A stretch of DNA of 64,000 nucleotides. Origin: CAVZXS01 sp963779325 (GTDB lineage: Bacteria; Bacteroidota; Bacteroidia; Chitinophagales; Chitinophagaceae). Shown piece after piece: positions 35,816 through 44,932 of this stretch. The stretch covers positions 4,931 through 68,930 of the forward strand of contig CAVZXS010000034.1 of NCBI GenBank assembly GCA_963779325.1. Reading direction: 5' to 3'. Below the pieces are notes generated by a model, which saw only the letters and a list, made by a program, of their open reading frames with translations, was not told where the DNA came from and searched no databases. How positions within the stretch are numbered: position 1 is the stretch's first letter; the number at the start of each line of letters is the position of its first letter. Made by a program: the position numbers and the translations under genes.

Positions 35816-37222
35816 TTAATATTGCCATAATTGCCCTGCCGCCCACTGCAAACCTATAGAGGTCTTGTTATATTTTATTGTTATCTCCGTCAGTTTCAGC
35901 AGTGTTTCCAATGTTTTATTCTCGCGACTGTTTACAAGGAACAAAGAGCTCTCGCCGTTTAAAAATTTGGTTTCTTCGCCGCGTTGCAAGCGCAGGTAGT
36001 TTGTATAAGTTTGCTGCAAAAGATTAACCTGCGTTTTATAATTCGCCAATTGGTTATAATAGTTTTTTACTTTATTGATGATGTCTATTTCCTTCTGACT
36101 TAACTGAAGTTGTGTTTCCGTTATTTTCAGTTTAGCCATCCTATATTCACCGCGGCCCTGACTCAGGCGAAGCGGCACACTGAAATTGACGCCAAAGCGG
36201 TAATTATTATCAAACAAAGTTTTGGCGGCAGTAGATGCGATATCATACCCCTTGCCCAGCTGGTTATATTTTAAATCTATTTTCGGTAATAGCTCCTGGA
36301 ATTTCAGTTTCTTTTCTACAGCAAGGGCATTTAATTTAAAAGAATAAACAGTCAATTCAGGGTGTGTCCCGGCAGCACTATTTATGATTTCTTCCCTGTT
36401 CGGAAAAATTACCGCATCGTACAACGCTTCTATTTCTTTATCGGGCAATACGCCCGACGGCAATTCATAGGTCGAATTGTTTTCCCTCCATAAAAAACCG
36501 CTTAGCGCCACGCCGGTATTTTGCATGGCAAGTAATGCTTCGTTTTGCATGTATTCAAAATTTTGCAGTTGCGCCACAGCTTCGGTGGTATCAATAGCGG
36601 GCCTGTCTCCATTTCTATAAGCGCCTTTTACAAAACCAACTCTTTTCTTATTCAGCTCAATTACGTCACTGTACGTTTTATAAATAAAATGCGCCTGCAC
36701 CCATTGCCAATATGCTTCGGCGGCTTCCATTAATAAATCATTCAGCATTTTTCTTTTTTCCTGTTCCGATGCCTGCACTATTATTTTCGCTTGTTGCAGT
36801 GCGGCTCTTCTTTTATCCATCAATAAATTTTTTGCCAGCGGAATACTGATGCCTGCAAAACTTGTTTTGCCGCCGGTTTCTTGCGGGTCGGTTCTGTTGC
36901 CCGTCAAGTATTCAATTCCCGTACTCACTTCTATTCCGTACCATGCAGGTATGGTTAAATGTGTACCGTTGCGCTGATAATAATTAATACCGTCAAAGGT
37001 TTTATTATTGAGTCCGCTTCCAAGAACGGGATCAAAACCACTTCTTGCCGTTACCAATTCGGCATTGGCTTTATCTACCTGTATACCGGCCAGCTTGGCT
37101 GCCGGGTGATATTTTTTTACAATACTCAAAAAATTATTCAATGAAAGTATTTTGGTACTGTCGTTGGCTATCGTAGGTTGTAAAAAAAATAAACCGGTAA
37201 GTAGTAAAATTATTTTCTTCAT
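35816..37222 (-). CDS. TolC-family outer-membrane efflux protein
   Basis: 468 residues from the ATG at 37222, which opens a signal peptide (MKKIILLLTGLFFLQPTIA). The sequence has long helical pairs with the periodic Q/N/L pattern of TolC-type proteins (QLQLSQKEIDIINKVKNYYNQLANYKTQV; AEAYWQWVQAHFIYKTYSDVI) and two related halves. It forms the outer-membrane exit duct of the HlyD/ABC pair encoded just upstream on the same strand. Confidence 0.85.
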   Translation of the reverse strand: MKKIILLLTGLFFLQPTIANDSTKILSLNNFLSIVKKYHPAAKLAGIQVDKANAELVTARSGFDPVLGSGLNNKTFDGINYYQRNGTHLTIPAWYGIEVSTGIEYLTGNRTDPQETGGKTSFAGISIPLAKNLLMDKRRAALQQAKIIVQASEQEKRKMLNDLLMEAAEAYWQWVQAHFIYKTYSDVIELNKKRVGFVKGAYRNGDRPAIDTTEAVAQLQNFEYMQNEALLAMQNTGVALSGFLWRENNSTYELPSGVLPDKEIEALYDAVIFPNREEIINSAAGTHPELTVYSFKLNALAVEKKLKFQELLPKIDLKYNQLGKGYDIASTAAKTLFDNNYRFGVNFSVPLRLSQGRGEYRMAKLKITETQLQLSQKEIDIINKVKNYYNQLANYKTQVNLLQQTYTNYLRLQRGEETKFLNGESSLFLVNSRENKTLETLLKLTEITIKYNKTSIGLQWAAGQLWQY

Positions 37223-37349
37223 TTTTTTTAATTTTTCAGCAATCAATATTTTTCAATATTACCGCTCAAACGGCATTGAGTCGGGCCGGATAGATCGCTC
37301 AGTTTTACTGTGTGCCTTTACTTTGCGGTTTAAATTTCTATCGCTTTTT

Positions 37350-37374
37350 ATTATTTGAAATCATTTCAAATAAT
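37350..37374. repeat. Perfect 12-bp palindrome between hlyD-like and tolC-like genes
   Basis: attatttgaaat and atttcaaataat surround a single c, 1 bp after the HlyD-like stop codon. It lacks a T-run on the minus strand, so it is more likely an mRNA processing or protecting hairpin, or a binding site, than a terminator. Confidence 0.5.
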
Positions 37375-37375
37375 C

Positions 37376-38689
37376 TCACTCGCTAAAATTCCCCTTTGGG
37401 AGCGGAGGAGCCTTATAAAAATCCGGCGGAAATCCGTTTATATTTCGCCACAGCTCATACCATACCGGTACGTTTTTTAATAAAGCAATACCTTGTGTAC
37501 CCGCACCGATTTTTAATTCCTTAGGCCATCTTTTTTTATCTTCAAAATCTTCTTTTATTAATACCCTGAATTTCCCGTTCGGGCTTACTGCATTTTCTAC
37601 AGCTACTACCTCTCCGCTGAACGTGCCGTAAGATGCATTAGGCCATCCGCTGAAAACGATAGCCGGAAAACCGTCGAACAAAAACCGTACTTTTTGTTTT
37701 ACAGATACCAACGGTAAATCCATCGGCGCTACAAAAAGTTCTACTGCATAATCAATTTTATCGGGTACAATCTCTACCAGTATTTCTCCTTCTTTAATTA
37801 TTTCTCCGATGCCCGCTTTTTTTGCTTTTGTAATTTGCCCGGCTTGCGGCGCGGTAATAAAATACATACCGCTGCGTATATTATAATTACTGTATTGGTT
37901 TTGCAGTTTGGCTACGTCTCCCTGTCCTCCGGCTATTTGCGATAAAGATTGAAACTGATCACTCTGCGCTTTCGAAACTTTTTCTACATAATCCTGGTTA
38001 ATGGCATCCATTTCTATTCTTGCAATAAGCAGGTCTTGCCGCGTACTGCCAATTTTATTTTCAGCGCTTATTCTTTTTGCCAATGCATTTTGAAAAACTT
38101 GATTACGCTGCTCCAATTGTGTAAGCGAAACTAACCCGCTGTCGTACATGGCTTGCTGTCGTTTGTATTGCTGCTCGGCAATTTTGTAATCGTTGTTGGC
38201 GGCAATCGTCTCTACACTATCGCTTTGCAGTTTCAAACGCAGTTGTTGAAGTTTATTTTGCAACTGCGTTTGTTTCAACAATCGATTATTACCCAGTGCG
38301 CCAATTTGTGTTTCCGTAGCGGTTACCTTGCTTTTATAATATTCAATACTCATTTGTTTGGCGCCCAATTGTTCATTGGTTCTGTTTACAAGATTCGGAT
38401 CTAAGTAATCGTCTTTCACTTCGCTTATTTGTAAAATAGTGTCGCCGGTTTTTACTAAGTCGCCTTCTTTTACATACCATTTCATAATCTTTCCGGGAAT
38501 GATGCTGTTCAGTTCCTGCGGTCGTTGCTCCTGCCTGAGTGTTGTTACACTTCCTCTTGCTCTTATGTTTTGTGTCCACGGCAAAAACATAATAATCAAC
38601 AGGGCAATCAAAAAACCAAGGGCCCAATGTTTAATCCGGCTCGATTTATCGTGCCTGTAAATGGCTTTGTATGCATTTAATGTTTTCAT
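37376..38689 (-). CDS. HlyD-family periplasmic adaptor (membrane fusion protein)
   Basis: 437 residues. A short cytoplasmic tail is followed by one membrane helix (LGFLIALLIIMFLPW, about 24-40). The N-terminal half-motif LNSIIPGKIMKWYVKEGDLVKTGDTILQI and the C-terminal FITAPQAGQITKAKKAGIGEIIKEGEILVEI build the lipoyl/barrel-sandwich. Between them is a long coiled coil (about 100-260). It joins an inner-membrane ABC exporter to TolC. The last 11 residues (APPLPKGNFSE) derive from the C/G-run palindromic repeat also found in dabA. Start at MKTLNAYKA (38689) is preferred. Confidence 0.88.
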   Translation of the reverse strand: MKTLNAYKAIYRHDKSSRIKHWALGFLIALLIIMFLPWTQNIRARGSVTTLRQEQRPQELNSIIPGKIMKWYVKEGDLVKTGDTILQISEVKDDYLDPNLVNRTNEQLGAKQMSIEYYKSKVTATETQIGALGNNRLLKQTQLQNKLQQLRLKLQSDSVETIAANNDYKIAEQQYKRQQAMYDSGLVSLTQLEQRNQVFQNALAKRISAENKIGSTRQDLLIARIEMDAINQDYVEKVSKAQSDQFQSLSQIAGGQGDVAKLQNQYSNYNIRSGMYFITAPQAGQITKAKKAGIGEIIKEGEILVEIVPDKIDYAVELFVAPMDLPLVSVKQKVRFLFDGFPAIVFSGWPNASYGTFSGEVVAVENAVSPNGKFRVLIKEDFEDKKRWPKELKIGAGTQGIALLKNVPVWYELWRNINGFPPDFYKAPPLPKGNFSE

Positions 38690-38788
38690 TTTCTTATATT
38701 TTAAAAGCCCTTCCATCACCCAAAGAGAGATCAGGTAAGTTCATAATTCAAAATGGTTTTACTATTCTCATTTCTATATAATTTAGAA

Positions 38789-40490
38789 TTATATATTTTC
38801 TCCGCCACCGGGCATTTGCGGATTACCGGAAATTATACTGCAACCGTCTTTTGTCAATACAATTGTTTTGTCACAAGCCTTTGCAAAATCTCCGTCATTG
38901 GTAATTACAAATACTGTCGTATTATTCATCTCAGTAAGCAATAATTGTTTTATTTGCTTTTGATACTGCATCTTCCAATCCGTTCCAAGGTTCTTCCAAT
39001 AAAAGCAACTTGGGTTTATTCAACAATGCCCTTACCAATAATATTTTTTTAACGGCGTGGCCCGGTAATTTTCTTCCGGTAGCGGATAGCGGCGTATCAA
39101 AGCCTGTTTTAAGTGTACTGATATATTCTGTCAAGCCCGTTTTATTGCAAAGCGATTGTATCTCCTGCATGCTCGCATTCTCAAGTCCTACGGAAATATT
39201 TTCCATCAACGTGCCTTCAAAAATATCCTGCTGATTAAGCACCACACCGGTTCTCAATCGTAAGGATCCGAGATCATAGTTTTTTACCGGGATATCATTG
39301 ATCAATATGGCGCCTTCAAAATGATCGTAACTGCCGGCAAGTAAACGCAACAGTGTAGATTTGCCGGCACCTTCATCGCCGTGTATACAAATTTTTTCAT
39401 TGGCCGCTGCACCAAATGAAATATTACTGAAAACCGGCGTGTCTGCATTCGGATAAGTGAATGCCGTGTTTCGCAATGTTACACTTACACCCTCTACAAT
39501 TGCCGGCAATATAATACTGCCGCCTGTCTCGGATTCTTTATCCGTTATCTGTTCTATCTTTTCCACTGCCGTCAATACATCATACACACTGTCCAAATTG
39601 CTGATTAATTTTTCTACCGAGTTAATAATAGTAAGTATTACAATTTCCGCGGCGATAAACTGGCCCACATTTAATTGTTGATTCAATAAAAGAAAAGTGC
39701 CCACAATCAGCATGGCAGTTGTAACCAATGTTTTAAATGCAACCAGTGTTTTAAATTGTAATAACAGTACTCTAAAATGACCCGTTCTTGCTTCTAAGTA
39801 ACGGGTTACGTTTTCATCTGTTTTTTGCAATAAAAAATCCGGCGATTTGGAAAATTTAATTGAGCGGATAGTTCTCGCCATCTCTTCCAACCAAGCGGCT
39901 ACCTTATATTTTTGTGTGCTCTCTTCAATACTTTTTTGTAATCCCTTAGTACCGGAAAAATAAAGAATGCCCCATATAACCATTATAAGCAATCCACCGA
40001 AAGCTATAAAAACAGGATGGTAAAATGCCAGTAATACCAGACCGAAAATGATTTGTATGATTGCCAAAGGAAAATCAAGCAACAGCTTTGAAAGACTCTT
40101 CTGTAAAATGGTAATATCAAAAAACCGGTTTACCAATTCGGGCAAATAATAATTATCGACAGCCGATAGTTTAAGTGCAGGTACTTTTTGTGCTATATCA
40201 AATGAATAACGTACAAAAATTTTCTGCTGTATTTTTTCTATCACCTGCATTTGTTTTACCTGTAATACGCCGGCTACAAACACACTTATTACAACCATTG
40301 CTATCAGCAATACGATAGAAGAGGAAGCAGTATTGGTTTGCGCAAAGCCAATCAGGGCCTGTATACCCACGGGTATGGCAAGCAATATCAAACCGTTAAG
40401 TATAGCATAAAAGTAAATGGCGGAAATTTCTTTCCCCTCCAATTTCAATAAATTAAATATCCTTGCTACGGGACTCAGGTTCTCGTTCAT
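38789..40490 (-). pseudogene. ABC transporter with fused permease and ATPase, split by one frameshift
   Basis: Two overlapping frames together give one exporter. The main frame (40490 to 38931) has six membrane helices, Walker A (HGDEGAGKSTLLRLLAG), a loose signature segment near LPGHAVKKILLVRALL and a Walker B-like LLLLEEPWNGLED, and then runs into VSKANKTIIAY and a stop. The other frame (38971 to 38789) continues the ATPase end: TTVFVITNDGDFAKACDKTIVLTKDG. Removing one A from an A4 run (38958..38961 or 38948..38951) joins them. The signature serine and glycine of LSGGQ look altered to TGRKLPGHA, so ATPase activity is doubtful even if repaired. It forms the inner-membrane part with HlyD and TolC-like genes. 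Confidence 0.8.
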
Positions 40491-40588
40491 TATATTTTTT
40501 TTAGAGATGATTACTGTAAGCAGCAATTAACGCAGGCTGTAAAAGAAACAGGCCTGCCCCGCACAAAGTTTTCCGCGCAGGAAATTGT

Positions 40589-40864
40589 TTACGCGAAATC
40601 GGGAGGAGGAGTCTCTACTGTATGGAGCGGTACAGGAATACTGAAAGAAAGATGCCCGTAGATGTTGTGGCGAAAAGAATTTTTGAAATGATAAGAAGCG
40701 GTACCGGAGAATAATTCTTTCTCTTTCTCCTTCTTATTATTTTCTTCTTTTTCATTATCCATATCTGTTGTGCAAACAACAACTTCGCCGATGCAATATT
40801 GCCTCACCGGCAATATATAAACGGCTGTTATCAGTAACAATAATATGGATAAAACGATTTTCAT
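40589..40864 (-). CDS. Small exported protein with PPPD tail, before the export operon
   Basis: 91 residues from the ATG at 40864, with signal-like helix MKIVLSILLLLITAVYILPV. The middle is a Glu/Lys run (ENNKKEKEKELF), followed by histidine/aromatic text and the ending VETPPPDFA. It resembles the protein at 26078 in size, signal and tail. It lies upstream of the ABC/HlyD/TolC genes in the same direction, 98 bp away. It could be a regulator or a periplasmic partner; function unknown. Confidence 0.6.
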   Translation of the reverse strand: MKIVLSILLLLITAVYILPVRQYCIGEVVVCTTDMDNEKEENNKKEKEKELFSGTASYHFKNSFRHNIYGHLSFSIPVPLHTVETPPPDFA

Positions 40865-40934
40865 TTCGTTGTGCAAAGAACGGACTCTTTGCCGGTATAA
40901 GCCAACGAAGATTGTAAAGAAATTGTAAAATGTA

Positions 40935-41691
40935 TTAAATATTCAACCCGCCACAGGCACTGATGGTTTGCCCCGTTACATAGCTGCTTAAGTTACTTGC
41001 AAGGAATAAAGTTACATTGGCAATATCCTCGGCACTTGCAAACCTGCCCAGCGGAATACCCGCTTTATATTTATCAGCTGCTTCGCCTTCTTTTAAATAA
41101 CCTGTCATATCCGTCTCTACAAAACCCGGCGCTATGGCATTGCACCGGATATTGCGGCTGCCTAATTCTTTGGCCACGCTTTTTGTAAATCCGATAATGC
41201 CTGCTTTGCTTGCGGCATAACTGCTTTGCCCGGCATTTCCTATTTCACCAATAATGGAGCTCATATTAATAATACTTCCGCTTTTGGCTTTCATCATGGG
41301 GCGTATTACCTGCTTGGTCATATAAAATACGCTATTTAAGATTTACCTGTATCACTTCATTCCATTGCTCCGGTGTCATACGCAGCAGTAAATTATCTTT
41401 TGATATACCGGCATTGTTTACACAAATATCTATTGTTCCAAATTCTTTCAACACATCATTTACAAAACTTTCGCAGGCGGCAAAATCACCCGCATTGCTT
41501 TGGTAAGCCTTGGCTTTTACACCAAGAGCAATTAATTTTTCTTCTAAAGCCTTTGCTTTTTCAGCGCTGCTGTCGCTTACATACGTAAATGCAACATGAG
41601 CTCCGTGTTCTGCAAATTTTAATGCAATGCCTTCACCAATTCCCCGTGCCGCGCCGGTTACGATGGCAATTTTTCCTTCGAGTAGTTTCAT
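40935..41691 (-). pseudogene. fabG: 3-oxoacyl-ACP reductase FabG, split by one frameshift
   Basis: The first part (41691 to 41332) has the Rossmann TGAARGIG and NNAGI motifs up to VIQVNLK, then a TAG. The second part (from about 41330 to 40935) resumes with SVFYMTKQVIRPMM and the catalytic SSIIGEIGNAGQSSYAASKAG and the C-terminal NAIAPGFVETDM. Dropping one T at 41334 restores N-L-K-S-V-F-Y. FabG reduces 3-oxoacyl-ACP in fatty-acid synthesis. It is normally essential, so sequencing error is the first suspicion. The start overlaps the stop of the AAA gene by 4 bp. Confidence 0.88.
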
Positions 41692-43325
41692 TTAATTATA
41701 TTTTCAATTTGAGTTTTAAACCAATTGGTCTTAGCAAGGTTTGAAACTGAAAGATCAATTCTTTCAGGGACATCTCTACCATAATCTTTAGCCGGGAAGA
41801 CTTTGTAGAAAGTTTCAAAATCATCACTCCTCAGTAAGTCTATTACTTCTTTATAATTTTCCTTAAATGCTTTAAGTTTTTTCGCATTCTCACTTTCTTT
41901 ATAAAACGGATAGCCGCCTCTTGCCTGAATAATGCCTGCCGACAAATAATTTATCTCATCATTTTTTATACCAGTAATTTGTTTGATATAAGATTGCTTA
42001 TTAAATGGCTTATTGAGAGCCTTATAATACTCTTCCAAATTGTCCGGATGATATAATAAATTTTCAAAAGAATAATAAGGCAATAAAAAAAGATTAGGAT
42101 AGTCTTTTTTTATTTGCACTACCTCGTCATCGGATAAGTAATCTCTGTCAATAAGACCTGATTGTTTAAGGTTTTTTGACTTATGAAAAACATCTATTTT
42201 ATCAATTGCAACAAAGAATAAAGTATTAGCTATATTCAAATCGTTATAAAAAGGTGTGTCGGTATTTTCTGAAAAAATGATTCTTCTTCCTTGTACAACC
42301 TGGTCTATAAAAGCCTTAGATACAGCTATTTCAAATATTTCCAGGCTATCTTTCGGCTGCGGGGATAGCGTTTGTTTTTTATCAAAATCAAGATCGTCAA
42401 AATCTATGATTACGCCGTTTTCATAATCTTTTGCATATTGAATAAAACCCAAAGAGTGTGATGCGGTCCAAAACTGACAATTATCGGGAATCCAGTTTTC
42501 AATCACTTCCTTTAAAAAATTGTATTGCAGTTTTGTGTTGAGGTGCAAATCTATTTCATCAAAGAAAAAAATGGTATCCTTATAATAGTCTCCTCTTGCA
42601 ACAAGGTTTATTAAAATATTGAAAATTTCTTTTTCGCCGGCACTTAAAAGATTATAGTGGATTTCTGATTCGCCTTTTTTGAAAATAATATTTGCAATTT
42701 TCCCATCCAAGGGTGGTGAGACTTCAATTAACCTAAGTTGTGTTCCATTTTGCGTTCCAAAAATGTTTTCAAAAGCTTCATTAATGGGATTAATATACCT
42801 TTCCCTGATTTCCTCGGAAGATTTATTAGTTCGAAAAATTTCACCTAAAATATCACCGGCGATTTTTTCAATATCGTTTTCAAATCTGCTGTCTCTGTCA
42901 ATAAAAGTTGAAGGGCGGTCGTTGTCTGCTTTAATATCAAACGAAGTTGTACCAAGAACCTTTCTTGTTAAAACCGGCACTTGTCTAAAACTGGTTCTGC
43001 CATAAAAATTATTTGGCATAAATGAAGGAATAGAAGTTTTCTGACTTATCAAGTGCGTATTATTATTTTGGTCAATAAGTTCTATATAAAAAGGTTTCTT
43101 ATTTTTATCATAATAGTCAGAAAAATTCATAAAGCTAAACGCTCCTGAAGAAGTTACACCGGCCTTTACAACCCTTGCAGCACATCCAAAAGCGTCAAAC
43201 ACACTACTCTTGCCGCTTCCATTGCTTCCGATTAGTAAAACCAATTTCGCATTATCAGGAATGTCCTGTAATGTGAGATCAGTAAACCGTTTAAAGTTCT
43301 TTAGTTGAAGACTTTTAATTTTCAT
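41688..43325 (-). CDS. Fused AAA ATPase - DUF4435/TOPRIM-like protein (PARIS-like defence candidate)
   Basis: 545 residues. The N-terminal ABC-type/AAA_15 ATPase has Walker A (IGSNGSGKSS, 32-41), a signature-like LLSAGEKE (227-232) and Walker B FFFDEIDLHLN (253-263). From about 335 a second domain follows with E353 in FSENTDTPFY, GLIDRDY (D393, D395) and YYSFENLLYHPDNL, matching the acidic residues of DUF4435/TOPRIM. AAA15 plus DUF4435 is the make-up of the PARIS anti-phage system (AriA and AriB, sometimes fused). It overlaps both neighbours (GH3 and fabG) by 4 bp, and its AT-rich codon use contrasts with theirs. Confidence 0.65.
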   Translation of the reverse strand: MKIKSLQLKNFKRFTDLTLQDIPDNAKLVLLIGSNGSGKSSVFDAFGCAARVVKAGVTSSGAFSFMNFSDYYDKNKKPFYIELIDQNNNTHLISQKTSIPSFMPNNFYGRTSFRQVPVLTRKVLGTTSFDIKADNDRPSTFIDRDSRFENDIEKIAGDILGEIFRTNKSSEEIRERYINPINEAFENIFGTQNGTQLRLIEVSPPLDGKIANIIFKKGESEIHYNLLSAGEKEIFNILINLVARGDYYKDTIFFFDEIDLHLNTKLQYNFLKEVIENWIPDNCQFWTASHSLGFIQYAKDYENGVIIDFDDLDFDKKQTLSPQPKDSLEIFEIAVSKAFIDQVVQGRRIIFSENTDTPFYNDLNIANTLFFVAIDKIDVFHKSKNLKQSGLIDRDYLSDDEVVQIKKDYPNLFLLPYYSFENLLYHPDNLEEYYKALNKPFNKQSYIKQITGIKNDEINYLSAGIIQARGGYPFYKESENAKKLKAFKENYKEVIDLLRSDDFETFYKVFPAKDYGRDVPERIDLSVSNLAKTNWFKTQIENIIK

Positions 43326-44839
43326 GCGTCAAATTTCGCTAATTGTTTCAGCTCTTCCAATAAAATTCTTTCATTACTCAGCCTCGGCACTTTATGTTGT
43401 CCGCCAAATTTACCTTTACTTTTCAGCCATGCATCAAAAATTCCTTTCTGCAATGAATGAATAATCGGTTTGCCCAATGCAATATCCTTATGCCGTTTGG
43501 CTTCATAATCACTGTTGGCATTTTTTAATGCCTTATCCAGTTCGTCAGTAAAGTTTTCTAAACTTGCCGGCTCCTTTTCAAATTCAATCAGCCATTCATG
43601 TGCTCCGTTGGCTGTATCAGAAAAATAAACGGGGGCGGCTGTATAATCATTTACAACCGCGTCGGTTTTTTCACAAGCTTCTGCAATGGCTTTATCCGTA
43701 TTATCAACTATTATTTCTTCGCCAAATGCATTGATATAATGTTTCAGCCGGCCGCTTACTTTTATTCTGAACGGCGCCAGCGAAGTAAACTGTATTGTAT
43801 CACCAACTAAATACCGCCATAAACCGCCGTTGGTACTGATGACCAATGCATAATTTTTTCCCAACTCCACATCGCCCAAACCAATGGTTTGCGGATTTTC
43901 TTTTCCGTATTCGCTCACGGGCATAAACTCCATAAATATTCCATGATCTACAAACAGTAACATACCTTCTTCGCCGGGGCTGCCCTGCGCAGCAAAAAAA
44001 CCTTCGCTGGCATTGTACATTTCTAAGTAATTAATATCCTTGCCTATCAGTTTTTTAAATTGTTCTTTATACGGCACAAAGGAAACACCGCCGTGCATGT
44101 ACAATTCTAAGTTGGGCCATACTTCGCTCATCTTTTTTTTACCTGTCAATTCCAATATGCGCTTAAACAAAACTATCGTCCAGGTGGGAACGCCGGAAAT
44201 GGAAGTTACATTTTCATTGATCGTAGTCTCAGCTAATTTTTCAATTTTACTTTCCCATTCATCCATCAGGGCAATACTGATATCGGGTGTACGTAACCAA
44301 TGACCCCAAAAAGGTGAGTTCTGTATCAATACGGCGCTTAAATCGCCATACTGTACTTCATCATTCATTTGAGAAATAGTATGACTGCCGCCAAGTACCA
44401 GTCCTTTACCGGTAAGCATGTCCGATTCGGGATTAAACAGGTAGTACATCGTCAACACATCTTTCGCTGCCTTGTAGTGCCCGTCCTCCAAACTTTCTTC
44501 ACTGATGGGAATGAATTTACTTTTATCAGCAGTAGTGCCGCTGCTTTTGGCAAACCAATAAATCGGCGTATTCCATAGGATATTTTGCTCGCCGTCCATA
44601 ATGCGTTGTATGTATGGTTTTAAATCATCATATTCATGTATAGGTACAGCCTGCTTAAATGATTTTATATTGAAAAGTTGAGAAAAACTATACTTGCGGC
44701 CAAACTCGGTATACTGTGCCGAGGTTACCAGATCCTGCAATACTTCACGTTGCGCATCTTCAGGATTGTTGCGCCACCCGTCTATCCGCCAAAGACGCAT
44801 ACGGGCCAAAGATGATATAGCAGGGCTTAATAGTTTCAT
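43322..44839 (-). CDS. GH3-family acyl-adenylating protein
   Basis: 505 residues typical of Bacteroidota GH3 proteins (auxin-responsive promoter family of the ANL superfamily). AMP-binding features are visible: WFAKSSGTTADKSKFIPI (A3-like loop), YNASEGFFAAQ and LVISTNGGLWRYLVGDTI. Plant members couple hormones to amino acids; the bacterial substrate is unknown. It may act on fatty or amino acids in the same operon as fabG. Its stop overlaps the AAA gene start by 4 bp. Confidence 0.85.
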   Translation of the reverse strand: MKLLSPAISSLARMRLWRIDGWRNNPEDAQREVLQDLVTSAQYTEFGRKYSFSQLFNIKSFKQAVPIHEYDDLKPYIQRIMDGEQNILWNTPIYWFAKSSGTTADKSKFIPISEESLEDGHYKAAKDVLTMYYLFNPESDMLTGKGLVLGGSHTISQMNDEVQYGDLSAVLIQNSPFWGHWLRTPDISIALMDEWESKIEKLAETTINENVTSISGVPTWTIVLFKRILELTGKKKMSEVWPNLELYMHGGVSFVPYKEQFKKLIGKDINYLEMYNASEGFFAAQGSPGEEGMLLFVDHGIFMEFMPVSEYGKENPQTIGLGDVELGKNYALVISTNGGLWRYLVGDTIQFTSLAPFRIKVSGRLKHYINAFGEEIIVDNTDKAIAEACEKTDAVVNDYTAAPVYFSDTANGAHEWLIEFEKEPASLENFTDELDKALKNANSDYEAKRHKDIALGKPIIHSLQKGIFDAWLKSKGKFGGQHKVPRLSNERILLEELKQLAKFDA

Positions 44840-44932
44840 TTAGTATAGCAGCAAAATAAAGAATTTGTATAAGAGAAAGAAAACTGATTGCGGGTTCTGT
44901 ATACTTTCCAAAAATGTAAAAAGAATCCTCCT

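Noticed and set aside
41330..41345. Programmed +1 frameshift in fabG
   Set aside because: Three single-base shifts occur within 18 kb, two in homopolymers, so sequence error is the more economical explanation; kept only as a point to check.
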